DNA of 64,000 nt, from NCBI GenBank assembly GCA_947504195.1, contig CANNGN010000006.1:163259-227258 (forward strand). The letters are read 5' to 3'. This stretch comes from an uncultured Vibrio sp. (GTDB lineage Bacteria > Pseudomonadota > Gammaproteobacteria > Enterobacterales > Vibrionaceae). The notes beneath the pieces were generated by a model. That model ran no database searches. It was not told the origin of the DNA and worked only from the letters and a program-made list of their open reading frames with translations. Shown one piece after another: positions 29,741 through 39,802 of this stretch (positions are counted from its first letter, which is position 1; the number at the start of each line of letters is the position of its first letter). Position numbers and translations under genes: made by a program.

Positions 29741-30454
29741 ATGACAATTAAAACCAAAGTAAAATCGATAGAATCTTTGGCATGTAATACGTACAGAATT
29801 TTATTGCAACCAGAGCACGTTATTGATTTTAAGGCCGGTCAGTATTTAATGGTCGTAATGGGCGAGAAAGATAAGCGGCCATTTTCAATCGCAAGTAGCC
29901 CTTGTCGCTCTAATGGAGAATTAGAGTTACATATTGGAGCTGCAGAGCATAACGCTTATGCAATTGAAGTTGTAGATGCGATGCGTCAAGCTCTCGAACA
30001 AGGCAGTACGATTGATATTGATGCTCCTCATGGTGATGCATGGTTGCAGCAAGATGATGGCAGTCCATTATTGCTGATTGCTGGTGGTACGGGATTTAGT
30101 TATGTCCGTTCTATCCTTGATCACTGCTTAGCTCAGAATATTGTTCGACCTATTTATCTTTATTGGGGTGCGAAAGATTCTTGCCAGTTGTATGCTAAAG
30201 AAGAGTTAATCGTTTTAGCTAATCAGTATGACAATGTTAATTTTATCCCTGTTGTTGAATCTCCAGATGCAGAGTGGCAAGGTAAAATTGGGAATGTATT
30301 ACAAGCAGTCGTACAAGATTTCAATTCATTAGAAGGCTTTGATATCTATTTGGCTGGTCGATTTGAAATGGCTGGGGCTGCGCGTGATTTATTTACATCA
30401 ACGAAGCAAGCACGGCGCGAACGAATATTTGCAGATGCTTTTGCTTATATCTAA
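29741..30454 (+). CDS. fre: NAD(P)H-flavin reductase Fre
   Basis: 237-residue flavin reductase of the Fre/LuxG group. It has flavin-binding RPFSIASSP in the N-terminal barrel and the nicotinamide-binding [13 protein letters not shown] in the C-terminal domain. The conserved end ([14 protein letters not shown]... IFADAFAYI) matches family length. It supplies reduced flavin for iron reduction and other reactions, and reduced flavin for UbiX/UbiD maturation is a plausible local use. Third gene of ubiD-ferredoxin-fre, ending at a strong hairpin. Confidence 0.94.
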   Translation: MTIKTKVKSIESLACNTYRILLQPEHVIDFKAGQYLMVVMGEKDKRPFSIASSPCRSNGELELHIGAAEHNAYAIEVVDAMRQALEQGSTIDIDAPHGDAWLQQDDGSPLLLIAGGTGFSYVRSILDHCLAQNIVRPIYLYWGAKDSCQLYAKEELIVLANQYDNVNFIPVVESPDAEWQGKIGNVLQAVVQDFNSLEGFDIYLAGRFEMAGAARDLFTSTKQARRERIFADAFAYI

Positions 30455-30482
30455 AGTCTCACATTATTGAGCTTACAGAAAT

Positions 30483-30514
30483 AATAAAGGAGCCATCGGC
30501 TCCTTTATTATTTT
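30483..30514 (+). terminator. Bidirectional terminator between fre and pssA
   Basis: AATAAAGGAGCC, an ATC loop and GGCTCCTTTATT form a perfect 12-bp stem followed by ATTTTAT. The A-rich left arm gives a T-rich run on the other strand as well, so it can serve both convergent genes. Confidence 0.8.
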
Positions 30515-30532
30515 ATCTTTAAAATCAACTCA

Positions 30533-31873
30533 TTAAAGAATTTGTTTCAAAATACTGTCTGTTTTTGTTCGCCTTATTCGCCGTAAAAGCTTTAATACTA
30601 AAGGTGGGTAGCTATCAAATGGGTCAATCTGCTTATAGCTACCAATTAATTGAGTATGTTGAGTAATATTGTCGAATTCTTGTTGGAACTTTTCGAGTAA
30701 ATGACCTTGCTTATCATTTATTAAGAGCCCATTTTCTAAGTCTAACTTCCAAGCTCTTGGGTTCAAATTATTTCCAGTAAGCAACATATAATGTTGATCA
30801 ACCCAAATGCCTTTTAAATGAAAACTATTGTTATCATGTTTCCAAAGATGAATTGAAAGCTGGCGACTGGCGATACGAGCTTCATATGCCTTAGCAAAAC
30901 GTCGAAGATTTAACTCATATAAATAAGGAAGACCACTAATGGTTTTAAAAGGTTTATCAGGTGGGATATAGAAATCATTCGCTGTTTTATCACCCACAAT
31001 AATACTGACTTTTACTCCACGGCGTAGGGCTCGTTTCACCTGATTGCTGATCCTAGCTGGGAAGTTGAAGTAAGGCGTACAGATGATTAACTCTTCTTTT
31101 GCCTGGCCAATCAATTGATAGATTCGTTGATTGAGACGGTTACGACGCTTACCAACGCCTACCAGAGGTGTAATGCCGACTTGGTCTTCAGAAATTTTTT
31201 GTGGCTCATAGGAGTATTCAGAGCGACGTAATTGACCTCGAAATCGCTTAATTGTCGGTTTCAGTTCTTTGGTCGTCGGCCTAGTTGGGTCGCACAAATT
31301 GTACACGGCTTTATGGGAAATAATTCTTTGCTGAATCAACGATACCATTGAATCAGCGAGAACTTTATTATCGATAGTATGGTAGCGATCGAAACGATAG
31401 CGTTCAGCATGATGGAGATACACATTATTTAGACTTGCACCACTGTATATAACAGAATCATCAATGATAAAGCCTTTAAGGTGAAGAACCCCAAATATTT
31501 CTCGGTTGCGAACAGGAATACCATAAACGGGTATTTTCTCAGCATATTGATCAGCAAAACGCTGGTACATCTCTGCATTCCCATTCGATTTCTCTGCTCC
31601 AATGAGCCCTCGTTGTGCGCGATGCCAGTCTACGCAGACAGATATATCTAACAAAGGGTTACGCTGTTTGGCCGCGTATAACTCGGTCATGATTTCTCGA
31701 CCTGCCTCATCATCTTCGAGATATAACGCGACAAGATATATACGACATTTTGCTTGGCGAATTAAATCGATAAGCTGACGTTTATACGCTTTGGCAGAAA
31801 GGAGAACATGAAAATTCTGCGGATCTAACGCAATCGCTGGCAAGGTTTCAAGAGGGTTTTTACGACCAATCAT
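30533..31873 (-). CDS. pssA: CDP-diacylglycerol-serine O-phosphatidyltransferase
   Basis: Makes phosphatidylserine from CDP-diacylglycerol and serine; Psd, encoded at 61 kb, decarboxylates it to phosphatidylethanolamine. The 446-residue protein belongs to the phospholipase D superfamily with two HKD motifs: HLKGFIIDD followed by YSGASLNN, and HLKGIWVD followed by LTGNNLNPRAWKLDLEN. It aligns along its whole length with the E. coli enzyme (for example VDWHRAQRG and IIVGDKTANDFYIP). It is a peripheral inner-membrane enzyme with a basic C-terminus. It is convergent with fre. Confidence 0.95.
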   Translation of the reverse strand: MIGRKNPLETLPAIALDPQNFHVLLSAKAYKRQLIDLIRQAKCRIYLVALYLEDDEAGREIMTELYAAKQRNPLLDISVCVDWHRAQRGLIGAEKSNGNAEMYQRFADQYAEKIPVYGIPVRNREIFGVLHLKGFIIDDSVIYSGASLNNVYLHHAERYRFDRYHTIDNKVLADSMVSLIQQRIISHKAVYNLCDPTRPTTKELKPTIKRFRGQLRRSEYSYEPQKISEDQVGITPLVGVGKRRNRLNQRIYQLIGQAKEELIICTPYFNFPARISNQVKRALRRGVKVSIIVGDKTANDFYIPPDKPFKTISGLPYLYELNLRRFAKAYEARIASRQLSIHLWKHDNNSFHLKGIWVDQHYMLLTGNNLNPRAWKLDLENGLLINDKQGHLLEKFQQEFDNITQHTQLIGSYKQIDPFDSYPPLVLKLLRRIRRTKTDSILKQIL

Positions 31874-31958
31874 CTGTTTTTGTACAACCTTAGAATCTTA
31901 GTAAAGGAGCAGCCCTCGATACTAGCAAATTTCTCGTTGATATGGCTATAAAAGGGTG

Positions 31959-32399
31959 TCAAATATGAGAGAATTCCGCAACATACCTCATTGGTATAAG
32001 CGATTTTCCACTGCTTTTATACCGTTGAAACAGAATGTTAAGGTTATTTGGCAGTTGATCAGGGTCTAGTGAATGAAAGTGATGAGCTTGGTAAAAGGGT
32101 TCTAACCAAGTGAATGCAAAACAGTATACATTCTCAGACAAGATCTGTTGTTGGCAATGCTCGAGAAGTTGATGACCAATACCTTGTCCACGAAATGCCT
32201 CATCTACAACCATTCCGGTTAACAACTTATATTGCTCTATTGGGCGAAAACGCACCACAGCGCAAATTTCACCAAGAGAACGAGCGATTATAATATGTTC
32301 GTTTTTCTTAGGTTTTGTTGCTGGGTAGTGACGCTTATAAAAGCGTTGGACTAGAGGTAATTTTACCGAGTCTAGGGTTTCAAACTCTAACTTGATCAT
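31959..32399 (-). CDS. GNAT family N-acetyltransferase
   Basis: 146-residue acetyltransferase. The acetyl-CoA pyrophosphate loop is GMVVDEAFRGQGIGHQLLEHC (Q/RxxGxG/A motif), flanked by the GNAT beta strands AVVRFRPI and YCFAFTWLEPFYQAHHFHSL. Substrate is not identifiable. It lies upstream of pssA on the same strand with an 85-bp gap and diverges from murB, with 65 bp between starts, a gene order shared with other vibrios as far as I can judge. Confidence 0.85.
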   Translation of the reverse strand: MIKLEFETLDSVKLPLVQRFYKRHYPATKPKKNEHIIIARSLGEICAVVRFRPIEQYKLLTGMVVDEAFRGQGIGHQLLEHCQQQILSENVYCFAFTWLEPFYQAHHFHSLDPDQLPNNLNILFQRYKSSGKSLIPMRYVAEFSHI

Positions 32400-32464
32400 T
32401 AGTAACTAGGAATCCCAACTATCTGATGTAGAATATCTAAAGTTTATTAGATTTTAAGACGCTC

Positions 32465-33499
32465 ATGCAAATACAACTTAACGCCGACCTAAGACAGTAT
32501 CATACCTTTTCTCTTTCGCAACATTGTGAAGTGCTTGTAGAAATTACCTCTATCGAAGAGTTGATCGAGGTGTATTCAAAGCCTGAATGGTCTCATTTAC
32601 CGAAACTAATTCTGGGAAAGGGCAGCAATGTGCTATTTACTCAATTCTATGCGGGAGTCGTAGTGATTAATCATCTCCTTGGGATTGATATTAAAGAAGT
32701 AGGAAATACGGTTTCTCTTCATGTTATGGGAGGAGAAGACTGGCCTAGTTTAGTCAAAATGACCGTTGAGAATAAATGGTGTGGACTTGAAAACCTCGCG
32801 TTGATTCCTGGCTGTGCTGGTAGTGCACCAATCCAGAATATTGGGGCATATGGCGTCGAGTTTAATGATATTTGCGACTACGTAGAGTTTCTGGATTTAG
32901 AGACCATGACCATTCAGCGACTCACTCAAGCAGAATGTCAGTTTGGCTATAGAGATTCAATATTTAAGAATGAGTTATACGCCAAAGTGGTGATTACAGC
33001 CGTTGGTCTTAAGCTAAGCCATATTTGGTCACCTAAATTAGGTTATGGTCCTTTACAATCTCTTGATAATAAGAGTTCATTACAAGATGTGTACGACATT
33101 ATCTGCCAGACTCGTATGGAGAAATTACCCGATCCTAAAGAGATTGGTAATGCCGGTAGTTTCTTTAAGAACCCTTTAATATCTCATGAACACCATCAGA
33201 GCTTACTACAGCAGTTTCCTAATCTAGTAGCGTATCCAGCAGGGGAATCAATGAAAGTCGCAGCAGGTTGGCTAATCGACCAATGTGGGCTAAAAGGACT
33301 GAAAATAGGTGGTGCTCAAGTTCATCCGCAACAAGCCTTGGTATTAACGAATATTGATGGTGCAACTATTGATGATGTTTTGAGTCTTGCAAAACAAGTC
33401 GTCGATAAGGTTAACGATCGTTATTACATCACGTTAGAGCATGAAGTTCGTTTTATTGGCAGAGATGGTGAGACGCAGTTGAGTGAGGTTTTGGTCTGA
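32465..33499 (+). CDS. murB: UDP-N-acetylenolpyruvoylglucosamine reductase
   Basis: FAD-dependent NADPH reductase that makes UDP-N-acetylmuramate for peptidoglycan. The 344-residue type I enzyme has LGKGSNVLF and NLALIPGCAGSAPIQNIGAYG for FAD binding, YRDSIFK with the catalytic Tyr/Ser region, and GNAGSFFKNP towards the C-terminus. The murB stop and birA start share one base (TGATG), giving translational coupling, the conserved murB-birA operon. Confidence 0.96.
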   Translation: MQIQLNADLRQYHTFSLSQHCEVLVEITSIEELIEVYSKPEWSHLPKLILGKGSNVLFTQFYAGVVVINHLLGIDIKEVGNTVSLHVMGGEDWPSLVKMTVENKWCGLENLALIPGCAGSAPIQNIGAYGVEFNDICDYVEFLDLETMTIQRLTQAECQFGYRDSIFKNELYAKVVITAVGLKLSHIWSPKLGYGPLQSLDNKSSLQDVYDIICQTRMEKLPDPKEIGNAGSFFKNPLISHEHHQSLLQQFPNLVAYPAGESMKVAAGWLIDQCGLKGLKIGGAQVHPQQALVLTNIDGATIDDVLSLAKQVVDKVNDRYYITLEHEVRFIGRDGETQLSEVLV

Positions 33500-34467
33500 T
33501 GAAAGAACATCACATAAAGTTATCATTGTTAGCAATGTTATCGGATGGCTCATTTTATTCCGGTGAAGCGTTAGGAACTGAATTGGGCATTTCTCGAGCT
33601 GCCGTGAGTAAGCACATTAAAGGCATTCAAGAGTGGGGCGTTGATGTCTTTCGTGTTCAAGGAAAAGGCTATCAGCTCTCTCAACCCATCGATTTATTAA
33701 TGGAAAGGAAATTACAGGAATACAGTGATTCTCCTGTGATGTTGCATCCTATCATAGATTCAACGAATCGATTTCTATTGGATAAATCTGAAGAGTTAGA
33801 CAGTGGCACAGTCTGTGTTGCTGAATACCAGTCAAAAGGGAGAGGACGTCGCGGACGGCAGTGGCTGTCTCCTTTTGGCGCTAACTTATACCTGTCGATG
33901 TATTGGCGTCTTGATGCGGGTATGGCTGCGGCGATGGGATTGAGCTTAGTCGTTGGTGTAGCGGTTGTGGAGGCTCTTGAAACCTTGGGAATTGAAGGCA
34001 TAAAACTAAAATGGCCTAACGATCTCTATTATCAAGATAAAAAACTAGCCGGTATTTTAGTGGAGATGTCAGGGCAGGCTGGTGGAGCGGCTCATTTAGT
34101 CATTGGAATGGGGATGAACTTGATGATGCGCCAAGAAGAGAGCGATATCGATCAGCCATGGACCACTCTTTCAGCAGTATTGGATGGTAAGTCGGTTGAT
34201 AGGAACCAGCTTGCTGGTTGTTTTATCCAAGCGTGGCAACGAGCATTAACTGATTACGAACGCGATGGAATGAAGGAATTTGTCGAGCGTTGGAATAGAC
34301 TTGATAATTTTTTAGAGCGGCCGATTAAGCTGTTGATGGGGCCAAACGAGGTCTTTGGTATTTGTCGCGGCATCAACGAGCAAGGTGCTGTGTTGTTAGA
34401 AACAGAACAAGGTGTCGAAAGTTTTATTGGTGGAGAGATATCGTTGCGTGGCGACAACCGAAGCTAA
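33499..34467 (+). CDS. birA: Biotin-protein ligase and biotin operon repressor
   Basis: 322-residue bifunctional BirA. An N-terminal winged helix (LGTELGISRAAVSKHIKGIQ) marks the DNA-binding repressor form. The central catalytic domain has the biotinyl-AMP loop SKGRGRRGRQWLSP and KWPNDLYYQDKKLAGIL, followed by the SH3-like C-terminal domain. It should biotinylate the Lys in AccB (3.7 kb) and repress bio genes; no bio operator was seen in this window. Coupled to murB and convergent with coaA. Confidence 0.95.
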   Translation: MKEHHIKLSLLAMLSDGSFYSGEALGTELGISRAAVSKHIKGIQEWGVDVFRVQGKGYQLSQPIDLLMERKLQEYSDSPVMLHPIIDSTNRFLLDKSEELDSGTVCVAEYQSKGRGRRGRQWLSPFGANLYLSMYWRLDAGMAAAMGLSLVVGVAVVEALETLGIEGIKLKWPNDLYYQDKKLAGILVEMSGQAGGAAHLVIGMGMNLMMRQEESDIDQPWTTLSAVLDGKSVDRNQLAGCFIQAWQRALTDYERDGMKEFVERWNRLDNFLERPIKLLMGPNEVFGICRGINEQGAVLLETEQGVESFIGGEISLRGDNRS

Positions 34468-34534
34468 AGCTGGGAATTAATGCATTCCCTCCCATTCTCG
34501 ATAATAATCTTTGTAGAGCGCGTTATAAAGTGAC

Positions 34535-35458
34535 TTACTTGCGTAAAATAATGTTATCGACAGTATGATTGGCGGTTTTCTTCAGAACTAATCGAGCTCG
34601 CTCTCGAGTAGGTAAAATATTTTGCACCAGATTTACTCCATTAATCGTATTCCATATGTTTTTAGCTATTGAAATAGCTTCAGGTTCATCGATTTTTGTG
34701 TAGTGATTAAAATAAGACTCTGGCTGTTGGAAAGCGCCTTTTCTAAATTTTAAAAATCGTTCGACATACCACTGCTTAATGAGTGAATCTTCCGCATCAA
34801 CGTAGATCGAAAAATCAAGAAAGTCAGAAATAAATACTCGATGAGGATCGTGTGGATAATCCATACCACTTTGTAATACGTTCAATCCTTCAATAATTAG
34901 GATATCCGGTTTATCAACCACCTTCTTTTCATCGGTAATATCATAGGTGAGGTGGGAGTATATTGGTGCTTCTACTTTTGGCTTGCCAGCTTTTACATCC
35001 GAAACAAATTGAACCAAACGGTTGATATCATAAGATTCAGGGAAGCCCTTCTTACTCATTATGTCTTTTTCGATCAGTACCTTATTAGGATAAAGAAACC
35101 CATCAGTTGTGATCAGTTCAACCTTTGCATGATTTTCCCAGCGAGCAAGTAGAGCGCTTAATAGCCGAGCTGTTGTACTTTTCCCAACAGCGACACTTCC
35201 TGCAATTCCAATAACATAAGGAGGAGCCGTTTCACTATTACCTAAAAACTGATTTAGGACGGTCGTACGATTTTGGCGAGCAGCAACATATAAATTGAGT
35301 AGTCGAGCTAACGGAAGGTAGATCTCAACCGCTTCTTGCATTGTCAGTTTTTCATTAATACCTTGCAGCTCGTGTAAATCGGCTTCAGATAAGGTCATGG
35401 GTACCGAATTTCTTAGCTCTGACCATTGCTGACGATTGAAAGATAGGTATGGACTCAT
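34535..35458 (-). CDS. coaA: Pantothenate kinase, type I
   Basis: First step of coenzyme A synthesis, phosphorylating pantothenate. The 307-residue protein has the P-loop [17 protein letters not shown], the TTDGFLYPN substrate segment, and [11 protein letters not shown] with the base-binding region after it. Length and sequence match bacterial type I CoaA, which is feedback-inhibited by CoA. The gene is just upstream of the tRNA-tufB cluster but on the opposite strand, as in E. coli. Confidence 0.96.
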   Translation of the reverse strand: MSPYLSFNRQQWSELRNSVPMTLSEADLHELQGINEKLTMQEAVEIYLPLARLLNLYVAARQNRTTVLNQFLGNSETAPPYVIGIAGSVAVGKSTTARLLSALLARWENHAKVELITTDGFLYPNKVLIEKDIMSKKGFPESYDINRLVQFVSDVKAGKPKVEAPIYSHLTYDITDEKKVVDKPDILIIEGLNVLQSGMDYPHDPHRVFISDFLDFSIYVDAEDSLIKQWYVERFLKFRKGAFQQPESYFNHYTKIDEPEAISIAKNIWNTINGVNLVQNILPTRERARLVLKKTANHTVDNIILRK

Positions 35459-35625
35459 GTTGGACTCGTGTTTCTACTCATATTAGTGTGTAGCAAAATA
35501 CCTTAAGGCGCGAAGAAATCAAACCGACTAGTGCAATATATTGCGCTTTGAGGGGCAAAATTAAACCAAAAAATTCATAGGAATAAAAAAACAGACGGAA
35601 AAAGGAATTTTTTTTAGTTAAAGGC

Positions 35626-35654
35626 TTGCAAGCAAAGAAATCATTCAATAGAAT
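35626..35654 (+). promoter_or_regulatory. Promoter of the tRNA-tufB operon
   Basis: TTGCAA at 35626-35631 and TAGAAT at 35649-35654 are 17 bp apart, 14 bp before the first tRNA. The discriminator GCGCTCC is GC-rich, the hallmark of stable-RNA promoters repressed by ppGpp/DksA. The AT-rich stretch upstream (GGAATTTTTTTTAG) could act as an UP element. Confidence 0.75.
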
Positions 35655-35667
35655 GCGCTCCACTTGT

Positions 35668-35743
<76 letters not shown>

Positions 35744-35768
35744 CTTTCTTTTGAAAGTGACTAAATTT

Positions 35769-35853
<85 letters not shown>

Positions 35854-35886
35854 TTTTTTAAGGAAATAGCTCTCAGAGTTACGAGT

Positions 35887-35961
<75 letters not shown>

Positions 35962-35972
35962 ATCTTTCGAGT

Positions 35973-36048
<76 letters not shown>

Positions 36049-36146
36049 GATCTCTGTTCTATTTCCTTTTAGAAATTTAATATTGACTATAACTTTGGTT
36101 ACGTGGTCTTCAAAGCCACTTAAATCCGTACCTTGAGGGACTACTT

Positions 36147-37331
36147 ATGTCTAAAGAAAAATTTGAACGTACGAAACCGCACGTAAACGTTGGTACTATC
36201 GGCCACGTTGACCACGGTAAAACAACTCTAACAGCAGCAATCTGTACGACTCTTGCAAAAGCGTACGGCGGTGCAGCAAAAGATTTCGCATCAATCGATA
36301 ACGCTCCAGAAGAGCGCGAACGTGGTATTACAATCAATACTTCACACGTAGAGTACGATACTCCAACTCGTCACTACGCGCACGTAGACTGCCCAGGACA
36401 CGCGGATTATGTTAAAAACATGATCACAGGTGCTGCGCAAATGGATGGCGGTATCCTAGTAGTTGCTTCAACAGATGGTCCAATGCCACAAACACGTGAG
36501 CACATCCTACTTGGTCGTCAGGTTGGTATTCCATACATCATCGTATTCATGAACAAATGTGACATGGTTGACGATGAAGAGCTTCTAGAGCTAGTAGAAA
36601 TGGAAGTACGTGAGCTATTGTCTGAGTACGATTTCCCAGGTGATGACTTACCAGTAATTCAAGGTTCAGCACTAGGTGCATTGAACGGTGAAGAGCAATG
36701 GGAAGCGAAGATCATTGAACTAGCAGAAGCGCTAGACAACTACATCCCAGAGCCAGAGCGTGCAATTGACCAGCCATTCCTAATGCCAATTGAAGATGTA
36801 TTCTCAATTCAAGGTCGTGGTACTGTAGTAACAGGCCGTATCGAGCGTGGTATTTTGAACGTAGGTAACGAAGTTGCAATCGTTGGTATCAAAGAGACCG
36901 TAACAACGACTTGTACTGGTGTTGAGATGTTCCGTAAGCTTCTTGACGAAGGTCGTGCAGGAGAGAATGTTGGTGCCCTTCTACGTGGTACTAAGCGTGA
37001 AGATGTAGAGCGTGGTCAAGTATTGGCAGCGCCTGGTTCAATCACTCCACACACTAAGTTTGAGTCAGAAGTTTATGTTCTGTCTAAAGATGAAGGTGGG
37101 CGTCATACTCCATTCTTCAAAGGTTACCGTCCACAGTTCTACTTCCGTACAACTGACGTAACTGGTGACATTTCTCTACCAGAAGGTGTAGAAATGGTAA
37201 TGCCTGGTGATAACATCCAAATGGTTGTAGAGCTAATCGCTCCAATCGCAATGGATGAAGGTCTACGTTTCGCGATTCGTGAAGGTGGCCGTACAGTAGG
37301 TGCTGGTGTTGTAGCTAAAGTTATTGCTTAA
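36147..37331 (+). CDS. tufB: Translation elongation factor Tu
   Basis: 394-residue GTPase that delivers aminoacyl-tRNA to the ribosome. It has G1 [13 protein letters not shown], the switch region with [13 protein letters not shown]3 DCPGHADYV and G4 NKCDMVDD, with domains II and III complete to VVAKVIA. Codon use is clearly biased (CGT, GGT, GTA, ATC), as expected for a very highly expressed gene. GAGGG lies before the ATG. It is co-transcribed with the four upstream tRNAs and ends in a terminator. A second tuf copy is usual in the genus but not in this window. Confidence 0.99.
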   Translation: MSKEKFERTKPHVNVGTIGHVDHGKTTLTAAICTTLAKAYGGAAKDFASIDNAPEERERGITINTSHVEYDTPTRHYAHVDCPGHADYVKNMITGAAQMDGGILVVASTDGPMPQTREHILLGRQVGIPYIIVFMNKCDMVDDEELLELVEMEVRELLSEYDFPGDDLPVIQGSALGALNGEEQWEAKIIELAEALDNYIPEPERAIDQPFLMPIEDVFSIQGRGTVVTGRIERGILNVGNEVAIVGIKETVTTTCTGVEMFRKLLDEGRAGENVGALLRGTKREDVERGQVLAAPGSITPHTKFESEVYVLSKDEGGRHTPFFKGYRPQFYFRTTDVTGDISLPEGVEMVMPGDNIQMVVELIAPIAMDEGLRFAIREGGRTVGAGVVAKVIA

Positions 37332-37349
37332 TAATTTGACTATGCACTA

Positions 37350-37380
37350 GAAAAAGGGGCATCATTTGATGCCCTTTTTC
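37350..37380 (+). terminator. Intrinsic terminator of tufB
   Basis: GGGCATCA and TGATGCCC form the stem with a very short loop, flanked by AAAAAG and TTTTTC. It starts 19 bp after the tufB stop. Confidence 0.8.
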
Positions 37381-37541
37381 TGCATTGCATCTTTTTTTTG
37401 CTCAGAAATAGGGCAGAATAAGATAAAAGTACGTAAGTACTCTTATTTTAGATGTTAGTCTTTAGACTAATATCGGTTGGTTTAGCCCTGCAACAGCGGG
37501 GTCATTGTCGTTTTATAGTAAGACTTGTTACAGGTTGGTTT

Positions 37542-37925
37542 ATGAAAGCAAATCATGCTGAAACTCCTGCTAGCTCAAGTGCAGCAGACAAATTTAAGTG
37601 GCTAATCGCTATTGCATTGTTAGTTGTCGCTGTTGTGGGTAACTCCCTTTATGGTGAGACAGTTTCTGTGGTTATCCGTACCGCAAGCGTTATTGTTCTG
37701 ATTGCATTAGCATTAGGCCTAGCAGCAACCACGATTAAAGGTAAAGCTGCGATCGTTTTTGCCCGAGAAGCTCGTATTGAAATCCGCAAAGTTGTTTGGC
37801 CTACTCGCCAAGAAACAATGCAAACGACACTGATAGTGTTAGCGGTGAGTGTCGTAATGGCATTAGCATTATGGGGTATCGACGGCATAATGGTTCGTCT
37901 TGTTGAGTTTGCAACTGGAGTATAG
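37542..37925 (+). CDS. secE: Preprotein translocase subunit SecE
   Basis: 127-residue inner-membrane subunit of SecYEG, the same length as in E. coli. Three transmembrane segments are visible (WLIAIALLVVAVVGNSLY, VIRTASVIVLIALALGLAA and LIVLAVSVVMALALWGI), with the conserved amphipathic stretch REARIEIRKVVWPTRQE before the last. The start is MKANHAETP, since the longest frame adds 30 unconserved residues. An upstream promoter could be TTGCTC at 37398 with AGATAA 17 bp later, but it is weak. It forms an operon with nusG, 12 bp downstream. Confidence 0.95.
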   Translation: MKANHAETPASSSAADKFKWLIAIALLVVAVVGNSLYGETVSVVIRTASVIVLIALALGLAATTIKGKAAIVFAREARIEIRKVVWPTRQETMQTTLIVLAVSVVMALALWGIDGIMVRLVEFATGV

Positions 37926-37937
37926 AGGGTCCAATAC

Positions 37938-38486
37938 ATGAGTGAAGCTCCAAAAAAACGCTGGTACGTTGTTCAAGCCTTTTCTGGCTTTGAAGGTCGC
38001 GTATCACAGTCGTTACGTGAACACATCAAAATCCATGCAATGGAAGACTATTTTGGTGAAGTACTTGTTCCTACGGAAGAAGTCATCGAAATGCGAGCGG
38101 GTCAGCGTCGTAAGAGTGAACGTAAGTTCTTTCCGGGATATGTACTAGTACAAATGGTGATGAATGATGAATCATGGCACCTAGTACGTAGTATTCCTCG
38201 TGTTATGGGGTTCATTGGTGGTACATCAGACCGTCCTGCACCAATTACTGATAAAGAAGCCGATGCAATTCTGAATCGTCTTGAGCAAGCGAACGAAGCC
38301 CCTCGTCCTAAGACGATGTTTGAAGCTGGTGAGTTAGTTCGAGTTAACGATGGCCCATTTGCTGACTTTAACGGTACAGTTGAAGAAGTTGATTACGATA
38401 AAAGTCGTATTAAGGTGTCAGTATCGATCTTTGGTCGAGCAACACCAGTTGAACTAGAGTTTGGTCAAGTCGAAAAAGCTGACTAA
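37938..38486 (+). CDS. nusG: Transcription antitermination/elongation factor NusG
   Basis: 182-residue NusG. The NGN domain ([20 protein letters not shown]) binds the RNA polymerase clamp, and the C-terminal KOW domain ([25 protein letters not shown]) contacts Rho or S10. Rho (18.2 kb) and RpoB/RpoC are in the same window. It is transcribed with secE and ends at the combined terminator-promoter element before rplK. Confidence 0.97.
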   Translation: MSEAPKKRWYVVQAFSGFEGRVSQSLREHIKIHAMEDYFGEVLVPTEEVIEMRAGQRRKSERKFFPGYVLVQMVMNDESWHLVRSIPRVMGFIGGTSDRPAPITDKEADAILNRLEQANEAPRPKTMFEAGELVRVNDGPFADFNGTVEEVDYDKSRIKVSVSIFGRATPVELEFGQVEKAD

Positions 38487-38505
38487 ATAATAGTCAATTA
38501 AAAAC

Positions 38506-38547
38506 TTGTCAAAGGCGTGAAATCTGATTATAATTTCGCGCCTTTTT
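38506..38547 (+). promoter_or_regulatory. rplK promoter fused to a terminator-like palindrome
   Basis: TTGTCA at 38506-38511 and TATAAT at 38529-38534 are separated by 17 bp, a good sigma-70 promoter for rplK-rplA. The same DNA holds GGCGTGAAAT (38514-38523) facing ATTTCGCGCC (38533-38542), followed by TTTTTATA, which reads as an intrinsic terminator for secE-nusG. The discriminator after the -10 is GC-rich (TCGCGCC), as in stringently controlled promoters. Confidence 0.7.
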
Positions 38548-38616
38548 ATAGGTGTTTATTCACATCGGGGAGCTGATTAGACCATCAGCGCTATTACCCA
38601 AACATTAGGAAATATC

Positions 38617-39045
38617 ATGGCTAAGAAAGTTGAAGCTTATATCAAGTTGCAAGTTGCAGCTGGTATGGCAAACCCAAGTCCACCGGTTGGTCCTGCTCTA
38701 GGTCAACGTGGTGTTAATATCATGGAATTCTGTAAAGCATTTAATGCAAAAACAGAATCTGTAGAGAAAGGTCTTCCAATTCCAGTGGTTATCACTGTAT
38801 ATAACGACCGTTCTTTCACGTTTGTTACTAAGACTCCACCAGCATCAGTTCTTCTTAAGAAAGCTGCGGGTATCAAGTCTGGCTCTTCACGTCCAAACAC
38901 TGAAAAAGTGGGTACAATCACTGACGCTCAAGTCCAAGAAATCGCAGAAACTAAAGCTGCGGATATGACTGGTGCTGATATCGAAGCAACAAAACGTTCT
39001 ATTGCGGGTACTGCTCGTTCAATGGGCCTAGTGGTTGAGGGTTAA
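38617..39045 (+). CDS. rplK: 50S ribosomal protein L11
   Basis: 142 residues. The N-terminal domain starts [31 protein letters not shown], the factor-binding proline-rich segment, and the C-terminal domain binds the 23S GTPase centre. It is the substrate of PrmA (1.3-2.2 kb). It lies 4 bp before rplA, so both are made from one transcript; translational control by L1 is known in relatives. Confidence 0.98.
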   Translation: MAKKVEAYIKLQVAAGMANPSPPVGPALGQRGVNIMEFCKAFNAKTESVEKGLPIPVVITVYNDRSFTFVTKTPPASVLLKKAAGIKSGSSRPNTEKVGTITDAQVQEIAETKAADMTGADIEATKRSIAGTARSMGLVVEG

Positions 39046-39049
39046 GAAA

Positions 39050-39757
39050 ATGGCAAAATTAACTAAGCGTATGCGTACGATCCGCGAGAAAGTTGACGTC
39101 ACTAAAGAATACGAAATCAACGAAGCAGTTGCTCTTCTTAAAGAACTTGCAACTGCAAAATTCGCAGAATCTGTTGATGTAGCGGTAAATCTAGGTATCG
39201 ATGCACGTAAATCTGACCAAAACGTACGTGGAGCAACTGTTCTACCTCACGGTACTGGTCGTGAAGTTCGTGTTGCTGTATTTACTCAAGGTGCAAACGC
39301 TGAAGCTGCGAAAGAAGCTGGCGCTGACCTAGTAGGTATGGAAGACCTTGCTGATCTTGTTAAGAAAGGCGAAATGAACTTTGACGTTGTTGTTGCTTCT
39401 CCTGATGCAATGCGCGTTGTTGGTCAATTGGGTACAATCTTAGGTCCTCGTGGTCTAATGCCAAACCCTAAAGTTGGTACTGTAACTCCTAATGTTGCTG
39501 AAGCAGTAAAAAATGCTAAAGCTGGTCAGGTTCGTTACCGTAACGACAAAAATGGTATTATCCACACTACCATTGGTAAAGCGACGTTTGAACCAAGTCA
39601 AATTCAAGAGAACCTTGAAGCTTTACTTGTTGCATTGAAAAAAGCAAAACCATCAAGTGCAAAAGGTGTTTTCATTAAGAAAGTAAGCATCTCTACCACT
39701 ATGGGTGCTGGTGTTGCACTAGATCAAGCGACACTAAATACGCAAGCGCAACAATAA
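39050..39757 (+). CDS. rplA: 50S ribosomal protein L1
   Basis: 235-residue L1, a component of the mobile stalk and repressor of its own rplK-rplA mRNA. The family motif [21 protein letters not shown] is present, and the C-terminus is complete. The start is MAKLTKRM at 39050, 4 bp after the rplK stop; the longest frame begins 5 codons earlier inside rplK. Confidence 0.97.
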   Translation: MAKLTKRMRTIREKVDVTKEYEINEAVALLKELATAKFAESVDVAVNLGIDARKSDQNVRGATVLPHGTGREVRVAVFTQGANAEAAKEAGADLVGMEDLADLVKKGEMNFDVVVASPDAMRVVGQLGTILGPRGLMPNPKVGTVTPNVAEAVKNAKAGQVRYRNDKNGIIHTTIGKATFEPSQIQENLEALLVALKKAKPSSAKGVFIKKVSISTTMGAGVALDQATLNTQAQQ

Positions 39758-39764
39758 ATAGCAT

Positions 39765-39802
39765 TTGCTAGAGCGTGAAATTAATGTATAATTTCGCGCT
39801 CA
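39765..39802 (+). promoter_or_regulatory. rplJ promoter within a palindrome
   Basis: TTGCTA at 39765-39770 and TATAAT at 39787-39792 are 16 bp apart. The core lies inside GAGCGTGAAAT (39771-39781) facing ATTTCGCGCTC (39791-39801), nearly the same palindrome as at the rplK promoter. No T-run follows, so it is less terminator-like than that one. Confidence 0.7.
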
